From the NCBI GenBank assembly GCA_022559845.1, contig CM040120.1, positions 164,964,334 through 165,028,333 of the forward strand: a DNA stretch of 64,000 nt, read 5' to 3'. Each line of letters begins with the position of its first letter. The first letter of the stretch is position 1. Shown one piece after another: positions 35,351 to 48,800 of the stretch. Below the pieces are notes generated by a model that worked only from the letters and a program-made list of their open reading frames with translations, searched no databases and had not been told where the DNA came from. The stretch comes from Amorphophallus konjac. Lineage: Eukaryota > Streptophyta > Magnoliopsida > Alismatales > Araceae. Both the position numbers and the translations under genes were made by a program.

Positions 35351-37341
35351 AGTGTTCTGAGATGTTCGGAGTTCTTTTCTGAGCTATCAGAGCGTTGTTG
35401 TGTGAAGTACATGGGAATCCGAGATATACAGTTTCCAGAGTCCTTAGGCCCAGTACAGTCTCTTGCTGGCGTAGGTGTTGCGATGGTTTATCGCAGTGCT
35501 TCTCGCGTGTGGTCTTGTACGTGCTTGGTTGGCACTGTACGAGGTGGTTTTTGCTCTCATCTGGATATGACGACGTGCTTCGTTCGGTTTTGAAGTTGGT
35601 CTCGATCGTATTGCGCTTGGCAGTGTTTGTCGGTTGGCATGAACCTGCAGTGCATTGTTCGAACTGTTTTCTGTATTTTGCTCAGGTGGCTTATGACTTT
35701 TAGCGTTGGTGTGATGGCCATGCACGTTCTTACGTTGCTTTGGTTATCCCGGCTTGAGTCTGCTTAGCTTCTGATGCATTGTTGTTTTCGTCGTTTCGGT
35801 TGTCGTGTTGCCTCGATTGAGAAGTTGCTCGAGCGAACCTAGGATTTTCCCTTCCTGGTGAGCTATTGTTGTTGAGCTTGTTACTTCTCGTCCTTCGTGG
35901 TGACGCTTTTCCGAAGTTTGCCTTGGATTTGCTGTCTTAGTGATGCCATTGTCCTGTGTCTGCTTTAGTGTAGATAGCTTTATTTTGAGCCTGATCTGCT
36001 CCTTGTTGTACGGTTGCTTGGCTTTGGACTCCGTAATGGTGTTAAGAGCTGTTGTGTACCGTAATTGTCGTGCTGTGTCTAACGGCCGATGTATTGTGAA
36101 GGCTCATTTATTGTGTCGGGACGTGAAGGTAAGCTGAGATTGATGCTTTCCTTGTGCCTTGCGCTGAAGCTGGTGCTCTTCTCTTATTGCACTTAGGCTC
36201 TTTGTGTTCGGTTATTCGTTGGATTGGTGCTCGTGGCATTTGAATTGCGATCTTGTTGATTGCGATGGCGCTGGTGTGTGCTGAGATGCAATTACCGATG
36301 TTGTTCTGTTGCCTGTGCACGTTGTTGAGAGTACAGCTGAAGTGTGTGGGTTGGCTACCCCTTTGACGAGAGGTTTGTTCCTTCTCGTTGTGACTTCGTC
36401 TTGGCTTCTCGTGCCTTGATGTCGTCAGTTGCCATGCTTTTGTTTGTGATTTTTCTTGTGTTGGCATTGGCACTTGTGTGAGTGTTGGGGGATTGGTTAG
36501 CATTCCTTGCTAATTAAGTACCCTTTGCTCTGCTTTTTCTTTCTTGGGTGTTGTGCTCTTGAGGCGTGTTGTTAGTCCTTGAGTTGCGTTCCCCGAGATT
36601 GTTGTCGTTTCTCGTTGTTGTGGGTCTTCTCTTGGTGAGCAGTTTGATGCGCGACCTGACTTTTGTGGTCATGTGCTCAGCTGTTCTTATGCCTTGTTGT
36701 GACCCTGCTTGCATATGTGTTTCTTGGCACTGCGTGTTGTGCGGAGCCAGAGTTCTGCAGGTGCTGCCGTTGTGTCGTTTGGGCGCTGTTTCTTTATGAT
36801 TTTGTGTTCTTGTCTTGGACCATGGTCTTGTCAGTTGGCTTTTCTGTGCTCCCTTTTCCTTAGTGGAGTGAGCTTGCGACTTGATCAGATGTGATATCTG
36901 AGTGAGTGCTGACTTGATTGTGTTTCTGGTCCAGCAGCGGTGTTGTTGTCGTTGGTGTTCTGTGTGCCAGGTGTTCCCTGTTGCCTTTTTGCACTGGAGC
37001 CGATGATGTGGTCGAGCTGTCAGCTGTGAGGACTGTGTTTCCTTGTGTGAGCTGCTGCTTGCCGTGTTGTTATTGTGTTTTTCGGTTGTCTGTTGTTGTG
37101 GCTGTCGTGTCTCCTGCCCTGTGAGACGTAAACGACGTTGCCCTTGCTTCGGAGGTGTCAGATGTGTTCACTTTGGTGCCGTACTCGTGCTGTAGACTTG
37201 CTGTCTTGGAAACTAGAGTGTGTACCTGTAATTGTGGTCTGACGCTGTTCCTCTGAGCTGTGTTTTTCGAGATTTGTGTTGTTGGGTTGTTCTTCCCTGC
37301 TTCTCCTTTGTTAGTCCTTAATTTCGAGGGCGAAATTTCTT

Positions 37342-37355
37342 AAAGGAGGGGAGGA
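37342..37355 (+). promoter_or_regulatory. Polypurine tract of LARD-2
   Basis: AAAGGAGGGGAGGA abuts the TGTAATGCC start of the 3' LTR and follows an AATTTCGAGGGCGAAATTTC box. Confidence 0.9.
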
Positions 37356-38272
37356 TGTAATGCCCTGGATCTTGTTGGATCTTTGTTGGATCTTTCAGAT
37401 CTCTTTCGGATTGGTTTCGTTGAGTTTCGGTTCGCTTTTGTGGCTTCCGAGTTGAGTTTGACGAGCCGTGTGGGTTTTTCTCACGTACAAGTTACGGAAC
37501 CCTACGGTGAGTTTGTTTGACAATTCTCGAGCTCGTGGATGCTACAGCGACGATGTACTCGTCGAGCCGGTCGTTTTGACTATTTTTGCGTATTTTTCTG
37601 AATTTATGCATTTTCGGCGCATTTTCGGAATTTCCGAAAATTAGGAAAATTTCCTAATTTCTTTCTTTTTTCTTTTCTCTTTCTCTCTCTCCTTCTCATT
37701 CGCGCGACCGTCTCTCTCTCTCCCGTTCTCTCTCGTTCTCTCCCCTTTCCGGCTCCGGCTGCAGACGGAGGCGTAGGTGGGCGAGGCGGTGAAGCCGTGG
37801 AGCTGGTTGGATGCGCGATGGAGCGAGGATCGGATCGATTCTGGCGCGATCCCGATCGGTGGATTCAAAGCCGGTGAAATCGGTTCGCGAGTGATTTTCG
37901 GCGTGGTTTAGTCCTTTCGGGGCACGATTTCTTCGGTGGAGGTAGGGTGACGGATCCTTGCTTCTCCATCTTCGTTTTCCCTGCCATTGCACGGCGTTCG
38001 GCTAGGAAACGAGCGTGTTTGGGCTTGTTTTGCCTAAACCGTGATTTTCGTGGTTTTTAGGGTCGGCCGGTAAACGGTGACCTTTTGCGGTTCAGTTAGT
38101 TCCTAAATGACCGCAGGGATGTTAGAATCCCATCCACGTTGGTTTCGTGCGATTTGGTGTTCATTCGAGGCCGGTAGAAGCCCGGGAACCTCGGTGACCC
38201 ATTTAGGGTTGATTTGGTGAAATCGCCCGAATCTTGCGTTTTTGATGTTGCATGTGGGGTTTGGAGCCCCTT

Positions 38273-38826
38273 GGTGTTGTCTTTTGTCGTTGCGGTGTGT
38301 TTCCCCTGCGTTTCGGCGTGAATGGGGCGTGGAATGGGCCGATCCGGCCATTCCTATGTTTTCCCGCCGTAACCGAAGCAGCGGTCTAGCCAGCGACCGC
38401 CACTTGCTTTTGACGGCCCTACGATGGACCGTTATTTGGTTTGAGGGTTTAGCCCTTTTGCTTCTGGGTGAGTGACGGCCCAAGGGTGGTGCGTCATTCC
38501 CGTGTAACGCGCCAGTGCTTGGCCGTTACTTTCGTTTTGTCGTTTTTCTGGTGTTGTCTTTTGTCGTTGCGGTGTGTTTCCCCTGCGTTTCGGCGTGAAT
38601 GGGGCGTGGAATGGGCCGATCCGGCCATTCCTATGTTTTCCCGCCGTAACCGAAGTAGCGGTCTAGCCAGCGACCGCCACTTGCTTTTGACGGCCCTACG
38701 ATGGACCGTTATTTGGTTTGAGGGTTTAGCCCTTTTGCTTCTGGGTGAGTGACGGCCCAAGGGTGGTGCGTCATTCCCGTGTAACGCGCCAGTGCTTGGC
38801 CGTTACTTTCGTTTTGTCGTTTTTCT
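38273..38826 (+). repeat. 277-bp tandem duplication in the LARD-2 3' LTR
   Basis: Units 38273-38549 and 38550-38826 are nearly identical. The 5' LTR and all other LARD LTRs here have one copy. The duplication therefore arose after LARD-2 inserted and accounts for most of the length difference between its LTRs. Confidence 0.93.
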
Positions 38827-40074
38827 TTGGGGTTTAGTCGGTTGGTCTAACGCACTGGACCCAGTGCGTTAGATGGAAGCGGCGCGCCTTGCCCAGGCCG
38901 TTGCTTGCCAGTTGACTGACGTTTGACTCGTTGAGGCGGTGCCTCTAACGGTCGAGCCCTTGTGCGTTGTTTTGAGTATAACGTGCCTGCCCCTGGCCGT
39001 TATATTCTGCGTGGACGAGGTTGGGTGGCTATCCCGTTGGAAGCGACGGTGGAGCCCCTGTGCGTCGTTAGAGAGTAACGTGCTCACCCCTGTCCGTCGT
39101 TTGCTGTGGTGTTGGGTTGAGGGTGGCTATGCCGTTGTGAGTAACGGATAGGCCCCCGTGCGTCGTTTGGTTCTGACGGCCCTCCCCTGCCGCGCTGTTT
39201 CGTGAGTGACGCGCCTGGCTTAGCGCGTTGCTTCGTTTTGGGTTTGGGTGGCTATGCCGTTGGGAGTAACGGTGGAGCCCCTGTGCGCCGCTTGCTTGTA
39301 ACGCCCCTGGTCCCGTGCGTTACTTGGCTTTTGTGTGCTTTGTAGGTTGTTAGGGTGGTGTGAGCGACGGTCTGTGTCCGTCCGTCGTTTGGGAAATAAC
39401 GCCCCTGAGCTAGACCGTCACTTGCTAATAACGGTCTAGGGCCTGTGCGTTACTTCCTTTGTGCCTTGGTTTTCCGCCCGATGGTTCTGCGTGTCTTGGC
39501 TTGTCCTTGTGGTCTGCCCGTTGTCCCGTGGATGTCTCTTGACGTCCTATGAGGGTTAAGACTACGTTGTAAGGTAGCCAGGAGTCTTCTTACTTGTGGT
39601 AGGACTCTTGATCCTACTCTGGTATGCTTTTGTTGTTTGGTTTCGGTCAACCCGGTTTGACCCAGTGGTTGACATGTGACCTTGTTTGTGCGTGTCTTGG
39701 CAGCTCTGCCCTGTCCGAGACACTGCTTCTGGATGCTTCGAGGTGTTGTTCTACCTCGGTTTGCATGTCCAGTTGTGCTGAGGGTTCTTGATGTTTCCCT
39801 CAGGTCTCCGTGTGTTGTTTTCTGCGGAGCGTGGTTTCTCTGGCTTAGGATTAGACCGATTGGCGGCTTGTTCCGCTGTTTGTGACGATCTTGCCTTGAG
39901 TCGTTCGACTCAGGATCGTTACATAGGAGGTCTAGTTGCTTGTCCTGAGTTGTCGGCAGTGACGATGCTGCCATTTGGTGCCTCGAAGTACGTGTTGAGG
40001 GGCGTGGTCGCCTGTTTGTACTTCGGCACTTGTGTTTGAGCTTCTGTGTCGTGTGAAGCCTCCACTTGTTGTTG

Positions 40075-40079
40075 CCTAA
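40075..40079. repeat. 5-bp target-site duplication of LARD-3 (left copy)
   Basis: CCTAA precedes LARD-3 and recurs at 49539-49543. The uninterrupted LARD-2 5' LTR has CCTAA once, near 34127. Confidence 0.93.
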
Positions 40080-43000
40080 TGTAGCGACCCGGATTCCGGA
40101 TACCCGGTGCACCCGGTATAAATACCGAATACACGTGATACCACATGGGACCCGCGAGGCCTCCCAAGCGCGGGAAAGCGCCGAAGGGAAAAAGGATTGT
40201 GTGGGAAATACATTGAAGCCAGCAGATATAACAGTAAGCAATTAAATTTCATTAGATTGGATTGCTAAAGTAGCAGAAATAAAATTACCTTTTATTAAAC
40301 ATTCAAGTTTTCAATTATACACCAGAGTCTAGCCCAAGGAAAGACAACAAGTCTAGCACAGTACAGTACGACAGAAAGAAACGTACACAGAAGTCGGAAG
40401 AAGCCCGACGCAGGTACAGCTGGCAGCTACAACAGCAAGCGAGCACTCCACCAGGACAGCAGAGGCAGACGGCGAAACCCACCTGAAAAGCAGCAGGGGT
40501 GAGTCTCAACAGAAACTCAGTAGGGGTCACGCGGATCCCCACTGGAAAACCGCACAAAGCGAAGGCAACGGAAGCAGCAACAAACGTAGCAAGGACAGCA
40601 ACGTAGCAAAGCAGGAAAGCTACACTACAAAGCTGTAAAGGAACAGACGGGAAGTAGGAGTAGGGAACACGCAGGAGAGGGTGAGAACCCGCACCAAACA
40701 AGCGGCTACCGAACTAACCTCGGTATCCCAAACTACTCCAAACAAAGGCAACAGATGGATGACCCTAAACTCACACAGAAGGGTACACCAGTCTGTCAAC
40801 CAGCCCCAAACAAAGGCGAAGGCGAACGCCGACACCGGGAAACAGACAAAACACGACAGGGAACGTCGTGCACAAAGCCCCGCGCACGATCGGAACATCG
40901 CGCGGACGACAAACCACTGACCCCGAGTGCAGCCACGAACGGGCAACTCGCAAAGGTCACAGCGTACAGGAAAACGCCGAAAGCTACGCGTCACGTGACG
41001 GAAGCACCCCCTTAAAAAGCCAGCTGCGTCCACTGACGTCTGACGCCGCACCTCAAGTGTCTCACCTACAGTACTGCTGTAACAACAGCAGAGATGTAGA
41101 CACAAGCTGAACCAAACAGTAACAGCAAAACAAGTAACTAGTCAGGGTCACGCCCGTCGACGTAAGTCCTAACCCCTGACCACGTGTGCACACACTGGCT
41201 ATAGTCTAAGCCAGGTCCTCTAGCTAGTATTCTCCCTCGGCAGGACGCTACCGTTGACTAGGAGCCCGCGGAACTAACTAAAAACCGCTCACTGGGAAAA
41301 ACCCTCCGCCATCCGCTAGCGGGTCGGCCCGCGGCCTTAGGCAAGAACAAGTGGAGGCTTCACACGACACAGAAGCTCAAAACACAAGTGCCGAAGTACA
41401 GACAGGCAACCATGCCCATCCACACGCACTTCGAAGCACCAAATGGCAGCACCACCACTGCCGACAACTCAGGACAAGCACTAGACCTCCTATGTAACGA
41501 TCCTGAGCCAAACGACTCAAAGGTAAGATCGTCACAACAGCGGAACAAGCCGCCAATCGGTCTAATCCTAAGCCAAAGAAACCACGCTCCGCAGAAAACG
41601 ACACACGGAGACCTGAGGGAGACATCAAGAACCCTCAGCACACCTGGACACGCAAACCGAGGTAGAACAATACCTCGAAGCATCCAGAAGCAGTGTCTTA
41701 GGCAGGACAGACCGCTAAGACACGCGCAAACAAGGTCACATGTCAACCACTGGGTCAGACCAGGTTGACCGAAACCCAAACAAGCACATGCAAAGGTAGG
41801 ATAAGGAACCCTACCACAAGCAAGAAGACTCCTGGCTACCTTACAACGTAGTCTTAACCCTCATAGGACGTCAAGAGACATCCACGGGACAACGGGCAGA
41901 CCACAAGGCCAAGCCAAGACACACAGAATCATCGGGCGGAAAACCAAGGCACAAGGAAAGTAACGCACCAGCTCTAGACCGCTACAAGCAAGCGACGGTC
42001 TAGGTTAGGGCCGTTATTTCCCAAACGACGGACGGACACCAGGCCGTCACTCACACCACCCTGATAACCTACAAACCACGCAAAAGCCAAGTAACGCACG
42101 GGAGCAGGGGCGTTACAAGCAAACGACGCACGGGCACCCACCGTCACATTCAACGGTGCAGCAAACCCAAACCAAAGCGAAGTAACGCGCTAAGCCAGGC
42201 GCGTCACTCACGAAACAGCGCGGCAGGGGAGGGCCGTCAGAACCAAACGACGCACGGGGGACCCATCCGTTACTCACAGACGGCATGGCCACCCTCAACC
42301 CAACACCACAGCAAACAACGGTCGGAGGCATGCGCGTTACTCACAAACGACGCACGGGGTCCCCACCGTCACACCCAACGGTGCAGTCAACCCAACCTCG
42401 ACCAAAAGAGAATGTAACGGCCAGGGGCGGGCACGTCACACTCAAACAACGCATAGGGGCACGACCGCTAGAGGCACCGCCTCAACGAGTCAACGTCAGT
42501 CAACTGGCAAGTAACGGCCTGGGCAAGGCGCGCCACTTCCATCTAACGCACTGGGTCAAGCGCGTTAGACTAACCGACTCAACCCCAACATAAAACGACG
42601 AAGGCGAAGTAACGCACTAACCTAGGCGCGTTACAAGGAAGCGACGCGCCACTCTAGGGCCGTCACTCACCTAGAAGCCAAAGCGCTAAAACGATGCAGA
42701 CCAAACGACGGTCAGTCGTAGGGCCGCTAAAGACAAGTAACGGTCGCTGGCATGACCGCTACTTCGGTTACGGCGGGAAAACATAGGAATGGCCGGATCG
42801 GCCCGTTCCACGCCCCATTCACGCCGAAACGCAGGGGAAACACACCGCAACACCGAATAACAACATTCAAGGGCCAAAATGCCCACATGCAACACCAAAA
42901 ACGCTCGATCCGGGCGATTTAGACAAATCCACCCTAAGTGGGTCACCGAGGTTCCCGGGCTTCTACCGGCCTCGAATGAACACCGAATCGCACGAAATCA

Positions 43001-43791
43001 ACGTGGATGGGATTCTAACATCCCTGCGGTCATTTAGAAACTAACTGAACCGCAAACGGTCACCGTTTACCGGCCGACCCTAAAAACCACGAAAATCACG
43101 GTTTAGGCAAAACAAGCCCAAACACACTCGTTTCCTAGCCGAACGCCGTGCAATGGCAGGGAAAACGAAGGTGAAGAAGCAAGGATCCGTCACCCTACCT
43201 CCACCGAAGAAACCGTGCCCCGAAGGGACTAAACCACGCCGAAAACCACTCGCGAACCAATTTCACCGGCTTTGAATCCACCGTTCGGGATCGCGCCAGA
43301 ATCGATCCGATCCTCGCCTCATCGCGCACCAATCCAGCTCCACGTCCTCGCCAACTCACCCACGGTCGCTCCGTCTGCAGCCGGGGCCAAAGAGGGGGAG
43401 AAACGAGAGAGAACGGGAGAGAGACGGCGGCGGACGAATGAGGAGGAGAGAGAGAAAAGAAAAGAAAAAGGAAAAGAAATTAGGAAATTTTCCTAATTTC
43501 CGAAAATTCCGAAAATGCGCCGAAAATACACAAATTCAGAAAAATACACAAAAATAGTCGAAACGACCGGCTCGAAGAGTACATCGACGCTGTAGCATTC
43601 ACGAGTTCGAGAATTGACAAATAAACTCACCGTAGGGTTCCGTAACTAGTACGTGAGAAAAACCCACACGGCTCGTCAAACTCAACTCGGAAGCCACAAA
43701 AGCGAACCGAAACTCAACGAAACCAATCCGAAACAGATCCGAAAGATCCATTAAAGATCCTACGAGATCCAACGAGATCCAGGGCATTACA
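40080..43791 (-). repeat. LARD-3 LTR (3' LTR in element orientation)
   Basis: This 3712-bp LTR has its GTAACGCGC-type array at about 41950-42680 and a GA-rich tract near 43390-43470. It is almost identical to 45807-49538. Confidence 0.93.
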
Positions 43792-45806
43792 TCCTCCCCT
43801 CCTTCAAAGAATTTCGCCCCCGAAATTCAGGACTAACAAAGGAGAAGCAGGGAAGAATAACCCAACAGCACAAAACTCGGAAAACACAGCTCAGAGGAAC
43901 ACCGTCAGATCACAATTACAGGTACACACTCAGCTTCCAAGACAGCAAGTCTACAGCACGAGTATGGCACCAAAGTGAATACATCTGACACCTCCGAAGC
44001 AAGGGCAACGTCGTTTACGTCTCACCAGAAATAGAGACACGACAGCCACAACAACAGACAACTGAGAAACACAACGACAACACGGCAAGCGGCAGCTTAC
44101 ACAAGGAACGCAGTCCCCACAGCTGACAGCTCGCAACATCATCGGCTCCAGTGCCAAAGGCAACAGGGAACACCTGGCACACAGGACACCAACGACAACA
44201 ACAACGCTGCTGGACCCGAAACACAATCAAGTCAGTACTCACTCAGACATCACATCTGATCAAGTCGCAAGCTAACTCCACCAGGGAAAGAGAGCACAGC
44301 AAGCCAACTGACAAGACCATGGTCCAAGGCAGAGACACAAAATCATAAAGAAACAGCGCCAAAACAACACAACGGCAACACCTGCAGAATTCCGGCTCTA
44401 CTTAACACGCAGAACCACGGAACACAACTGCAAGCAGGGTCACAACAAGGCACAAAAACAGCTGAACACACGACCACAAGAGACAGGTCACGCATCAGAC
44501 TGCTCACCAAGAGAAAGACCCACAACAACGAAAAACAACAACAATGATCTCGGGGAATGCAACTCAAGGACTAGCAACACGCCTCAAGAGCACAACACCC
44601 AAGAAGAAAATACAGAGTAGAGGGTACTCAATCCGCAAAGATGCCGACAAATTCCCCAACACTCGCACAATGCCGATGCCAACACAAGAAAACCACGAAC
44701 AACGGCACGGCAACAACCAAAGTCAAGGCACAAGAAGCCAAGACAAAGCCACATCGAGAAAGGAACAAGACCTCTCGACAAATGGGTAGCCAACCCACAC
44801 ACAACAGCTGCACTCTCAACAACGTGCACCGGCAACAGAACAACATCGATAATCGCATCTCAGCACACACCAGGCGTCATCGCAATCAACAAGATCGCAA
44901 TTAACACGCCACGAGCACTGATCAGGCGAACAACCGATCACAAAGAGCCTAAGTGCAACAAGAGAAGAGCACCAGCTTCAGCGCAAAGCACAAGGAAAGC
45001 ATCAATCTCAGCTCACCATCACGTCCTGACATGATAAATGAGCCTTCACAACACATCGGCCGTTAGACACAGCACGACAACTACGGTACACAACAGCTCT
45101 TAACACCATCATGGAGTCCAAAGCTAAGCAACCGTACAACAAGGAGCAGATCAGGCTCAAAACAAAGCTGTCTACACTTAAGCAGACACAGGACAAAGGC
45201 ACAACCAAGACAGCAATTCCAAGGCAAACCTCGGAAAGCTTCACCAAAGAGGGATGAGAAGCAACAAGCTCAACAACAACAGCTCACCAGGAAGGGAAAA
45301 TCCAAGGCTCGCTCGAGCAACTTCTCAATCGAGGCAACACGACAATCGAAGCAACCAAAACAACGAAGCATCAGGAGCTACACAAACTCAAGCTGGGACA
45401 ACCCAAGCAACGTAAGAACGTGCGTGGCCATCACACCAACGCTAAAAGTCATAAGCCACCTGAGCAAAATACAGAAAATAGCTCGAACAAGGCACTGCAG
45501 GTTCATGCCAACCGACAAACACTGCAAAGTGCACCACGATCGAGACCAACTTCAAAACCGAACGAAGCACATCGTCTCATCTAGACGAGAGCAAAACCAT
45601 CTCGCACAGTGCCAACCAAGCACGTACAAGACCACACGCAAAAAGCACCGCGATAAACCATCGCAACACCTACGCCAGCAAGAGACTGTACTGGGCCTAA
45701 AGACTCTGGTAACTGTATATCTGGATTTCCATGTATCTCACACGACAATGATCTGATAGCTCAGAAAAGAACTCCGAACATCTCAGAACACTGCTCTGAT
45801 ACCACC
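43792..45806 (-). other. Non-coding internal region of LARD-3
   Basis: This is 2015 bp, collinear with the LARD-1 and LARD-2 interiors. The polypurine tract is at 43792-43804 and the primer site at 45793-45804 (minus strand TGGTATCAGAGC). Only short low-complexity frames are present. Confidence 0.88.
45793..45804 (-). promoter_or_regulatory. Primer-binding site of LARD-3 (initiator tRNA-Met)
   Basis: The minus strand reads TGGTATCAGAGC two bases after the LTR end. Confidence 0.92.
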
Positions 45807-48800
45807 TGTAGCGACCCGGATTCCGGATACCCGGTGCACCCGGTATAAATACCGAATACACGTGATACCACATGGGACCCGCGAGGCCTCCCAAGCGCGG
45901 GAAAGCGCCGAAGGGAAAAAGGATTGTGTGGGAAATACATTGAAGCCAGCAGATATAACAGTAAGCAATTAAATTTCATTAGATTGGATTGCTAAAGTAG
46001 CAGAAATAAAATTACCTTTTATTAAACATTCAAGTTTTCAATTATACACCAGAGTCTAGCCCAAGGAAAGACAACAAGTCTAGCACAGTACAGTACGACA
46101 GAAAGAAACGTACACAGAAGTCGGGAGAAGCCCGACGCAGGTACGGCTGGCAGCTACAACAGCAAGCGAGCACTCCGCCAGGAACAGCAGAGGCAGACGG
46201 CGAAACCCACCTGAAAAGCAGCAGGGGTGAGTCTCAACAGAAACTCAGTAGGGGTCACGCGGATCCCCACTGGAAAACCGCACAAAGCGAAGGCAACGGA
46301 AGCAGCAACAAACGTAGCAAGGACAGCAACGTAGCAAAGCAGGAAAGCTACACTACAAAGCTGTAAAGGAACAGACGGGAAGTAGGAGTAGGGAACACGC
46401 AGGAGAGGGTGAGAACCCGCACCAAACAAGCGGCTACCGAACTAACCTCGGTATCCCAAACTACTCCAAACAAAGGCAACAGATGGATGACCCTAAACTC
46501 ACACAGAAGGGTACACCAGTCTGTCAACCAGCCCCAAACAAAGGCGAAGGCGAACGCCGACACCGGGAAACAGACAAAACACGACAGGGAACGTCGTGCA
46601 CAAAGCCCCGCGCACGATCGGAACATCGCGCGGACGACAAACCACTGACCCCGAGTGCAGCCACGAACGGGCAACTCGCAAAGGTCACAGCGTACAGGAA
46701 AACGCCGAAAGCTACGCGTCACGTGACGGAAGCACCCCCTTAAAAGCCAGCTGCGTCCACTGACGTCTGACGCCGCACCTCAAGTGTCTCACCTACAGTA
46801 CTGCTGTAACAACAGCAGAGATGTAGACACCAGCTGAACCAAACAGTAACAGCAAAACAAGTAACTAGTCAGGGTCACGCCCGTCGACGTAAGTCCTAAC
46901 CCCTGACCACGTGTGCACACACTGGCTATAGTCTAAGCCAGGTCCTCTAGCTAGTATTCTCCCTCGGCAGGACGCTACCGTTGACTAGGAGCCCGCGGAA
47001 CTAACTAAAAACCGCTCACTGGGAAAAACCCTCCGCCATCCGCTAGCGGGTCGGCCCGCGGCCTTAGGCAAGAACAAGTGGAGGCTTCACACGACACAGA
47101 AGCTCAAAACACAAGTGCCGAAGTACAGACAGGCAACCATGCCCATCCACACGCACTTCGAAGCACCAAATGGCAGCACCACCACTGCCGACAACTCAGG
47201 ACAAGCACTAGACCTCCTATGTAACGATCCTGAGCCAAACGACTCAAAGGTAAGATCGTCACAACAGCGGAACAAGCCGCCAATCGGTCTAATCCTAAGC
47301 CAAAGAAACCACGCTCCGCAGAAAACGACACACGGAGACCTGAGGGAGACATCAAGAACCCTCAGCACCCCTGGACACGCAAACCGAGGTAGAACAATAC
47401 CTCGAAGCATCCAGAAGCAGTGTCTTAGGCAGGACAGACCGCTAAGACACGCGCAAACAAGGTCACATGTCAACCACTGGGTCAGACCAGGTTGACCGAA
47501 ACCCAAACAAGCACATGCAAAGGTAGGATAAGGAACCCTACCACAAGCAAGAAGACTCCTGGCTACCTTACAACGTAGTCTTAACCCTCATAGGACGTCA
47601 AGAGACATCCACGGGACAACGGGCAGACCACAAGGCCAAGCCAAGACACACAGAATCATCGGGCGGAAAACCAAGGCACAAGGAAAGTAACGCACCAGCT
47701 CTAGACCGCTACAAGCAAGCGACGGTCTAGGTTAGGGCCGTTATTTCCCAAACGACGGACGGACACCAGGCCGTCACTCACACCACCCTGATAACCTACA
47801 AACCACGCAAAAGCCAAGTAACGCACGGGACAGGGGCGTTACAAGCAAACGACGCACAGGGCACCCACCGTCACATTCAACGGTGCAGCAAACCCAAACC
47901 AAAGCGAAGTAACGCGCTAAGCCAGGCGCGTCACTCACGAAACAGCGCGGCAGGGGAGGGCCGTCAGAACCAAACGACGCACGGGGGACCCATCCGTTAC
48001 TCACAGACGGCATGGCCACCCTCAACCCAACACCACAGCAAACAACGGTCGGAGGCATGCGCGTTACTCACAAACGACGCACGGGGTCCCCACCGTCACA
48101 CCCAACGGTGCAGTCAACCCAACCTCGACCAAAAGAGAATGTAACGGCCAGGGGCGGGCACGTCACACTCAAACAACGCATAGGGGCACGACCGCTAGAG
48201 GCACCGCCTCAACGAGTCAACGTCAGTCAACTGGCAAGTAACGGCCTGGGCAAGGCGCGCCACTTCCATCTAACGCACTGGGTCAAGCGCGTTAGACTAA
48301 CCGACTCAACCCCAACATAAAACGACGAAGGCGAAGTAACGCACTAACCTAGGCACGTTACAAGGAAGCGACGCGCCACTCTAGGGCCGTCACTCACCTA
48401 GAAGCCAAAGCGCTAAAACGATGCAGACCAAACGACGGTCAGTCGTAGGGCCGCTAAAGACAAGTAACGGTCGCTGGCATGACCGCTACTTCGGTTACGG
48501 CGGGAAAACATAGGAATGGCCGGATCGGCCCGTTCCACGCCCCATTCACGCCGAAACGCAGGGGAAACACACCGCAACACCGAATAACAACATTCAAGGG
48601 CCAAAATGCCCACATGCAACACCAAAAACGCTCGATCCGGGCGATTTAGACAAATCCACCCTAAGTGGGTCACCGAGGTTCCCGGGCTTCTACCGGCCTC
48701 GAATGAACACCGAATCGCACGAAATCAACGTGGATGGGATTCTAACATCCCTGCGGTCATTTAGAAACTAACTGAACCGCAAACGGTCACCGTTTACCGG

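Larger units (their letters stand above)
35337..37355 (+). other. Non-coding internal region of LARD-2
   Basis: This holds a primer-binding site at 35339-35350 (TGGTATCAGAGC), about 2.0 kb without a credible ORF on the element strand, and a polypurine tract AAAGGAGGGGAGGA at 37342-37355. It aligns by eye, in reverse complement, with the interiors of LARD-1 and LARD-3 along most of its length. Confidence 0.88.
37356..40079 (+). repeat. LARD-2 3' LTR, first part
   Basis: It matches the 5' LTR from 31683 up to about 34127, plus a 277-bp tandem duplication, and stops at CCTAA where LARD-3 entered. The LTR resumes at 49544. Confidence 0.92.

Noticed and set aside
39450..40241. 263-codon minus-strand frame across the LARD-2/LARD-3 junction
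   Set aside because: It is an accidental fusion of two LTR sequences across an insertion site, with no protein motif.
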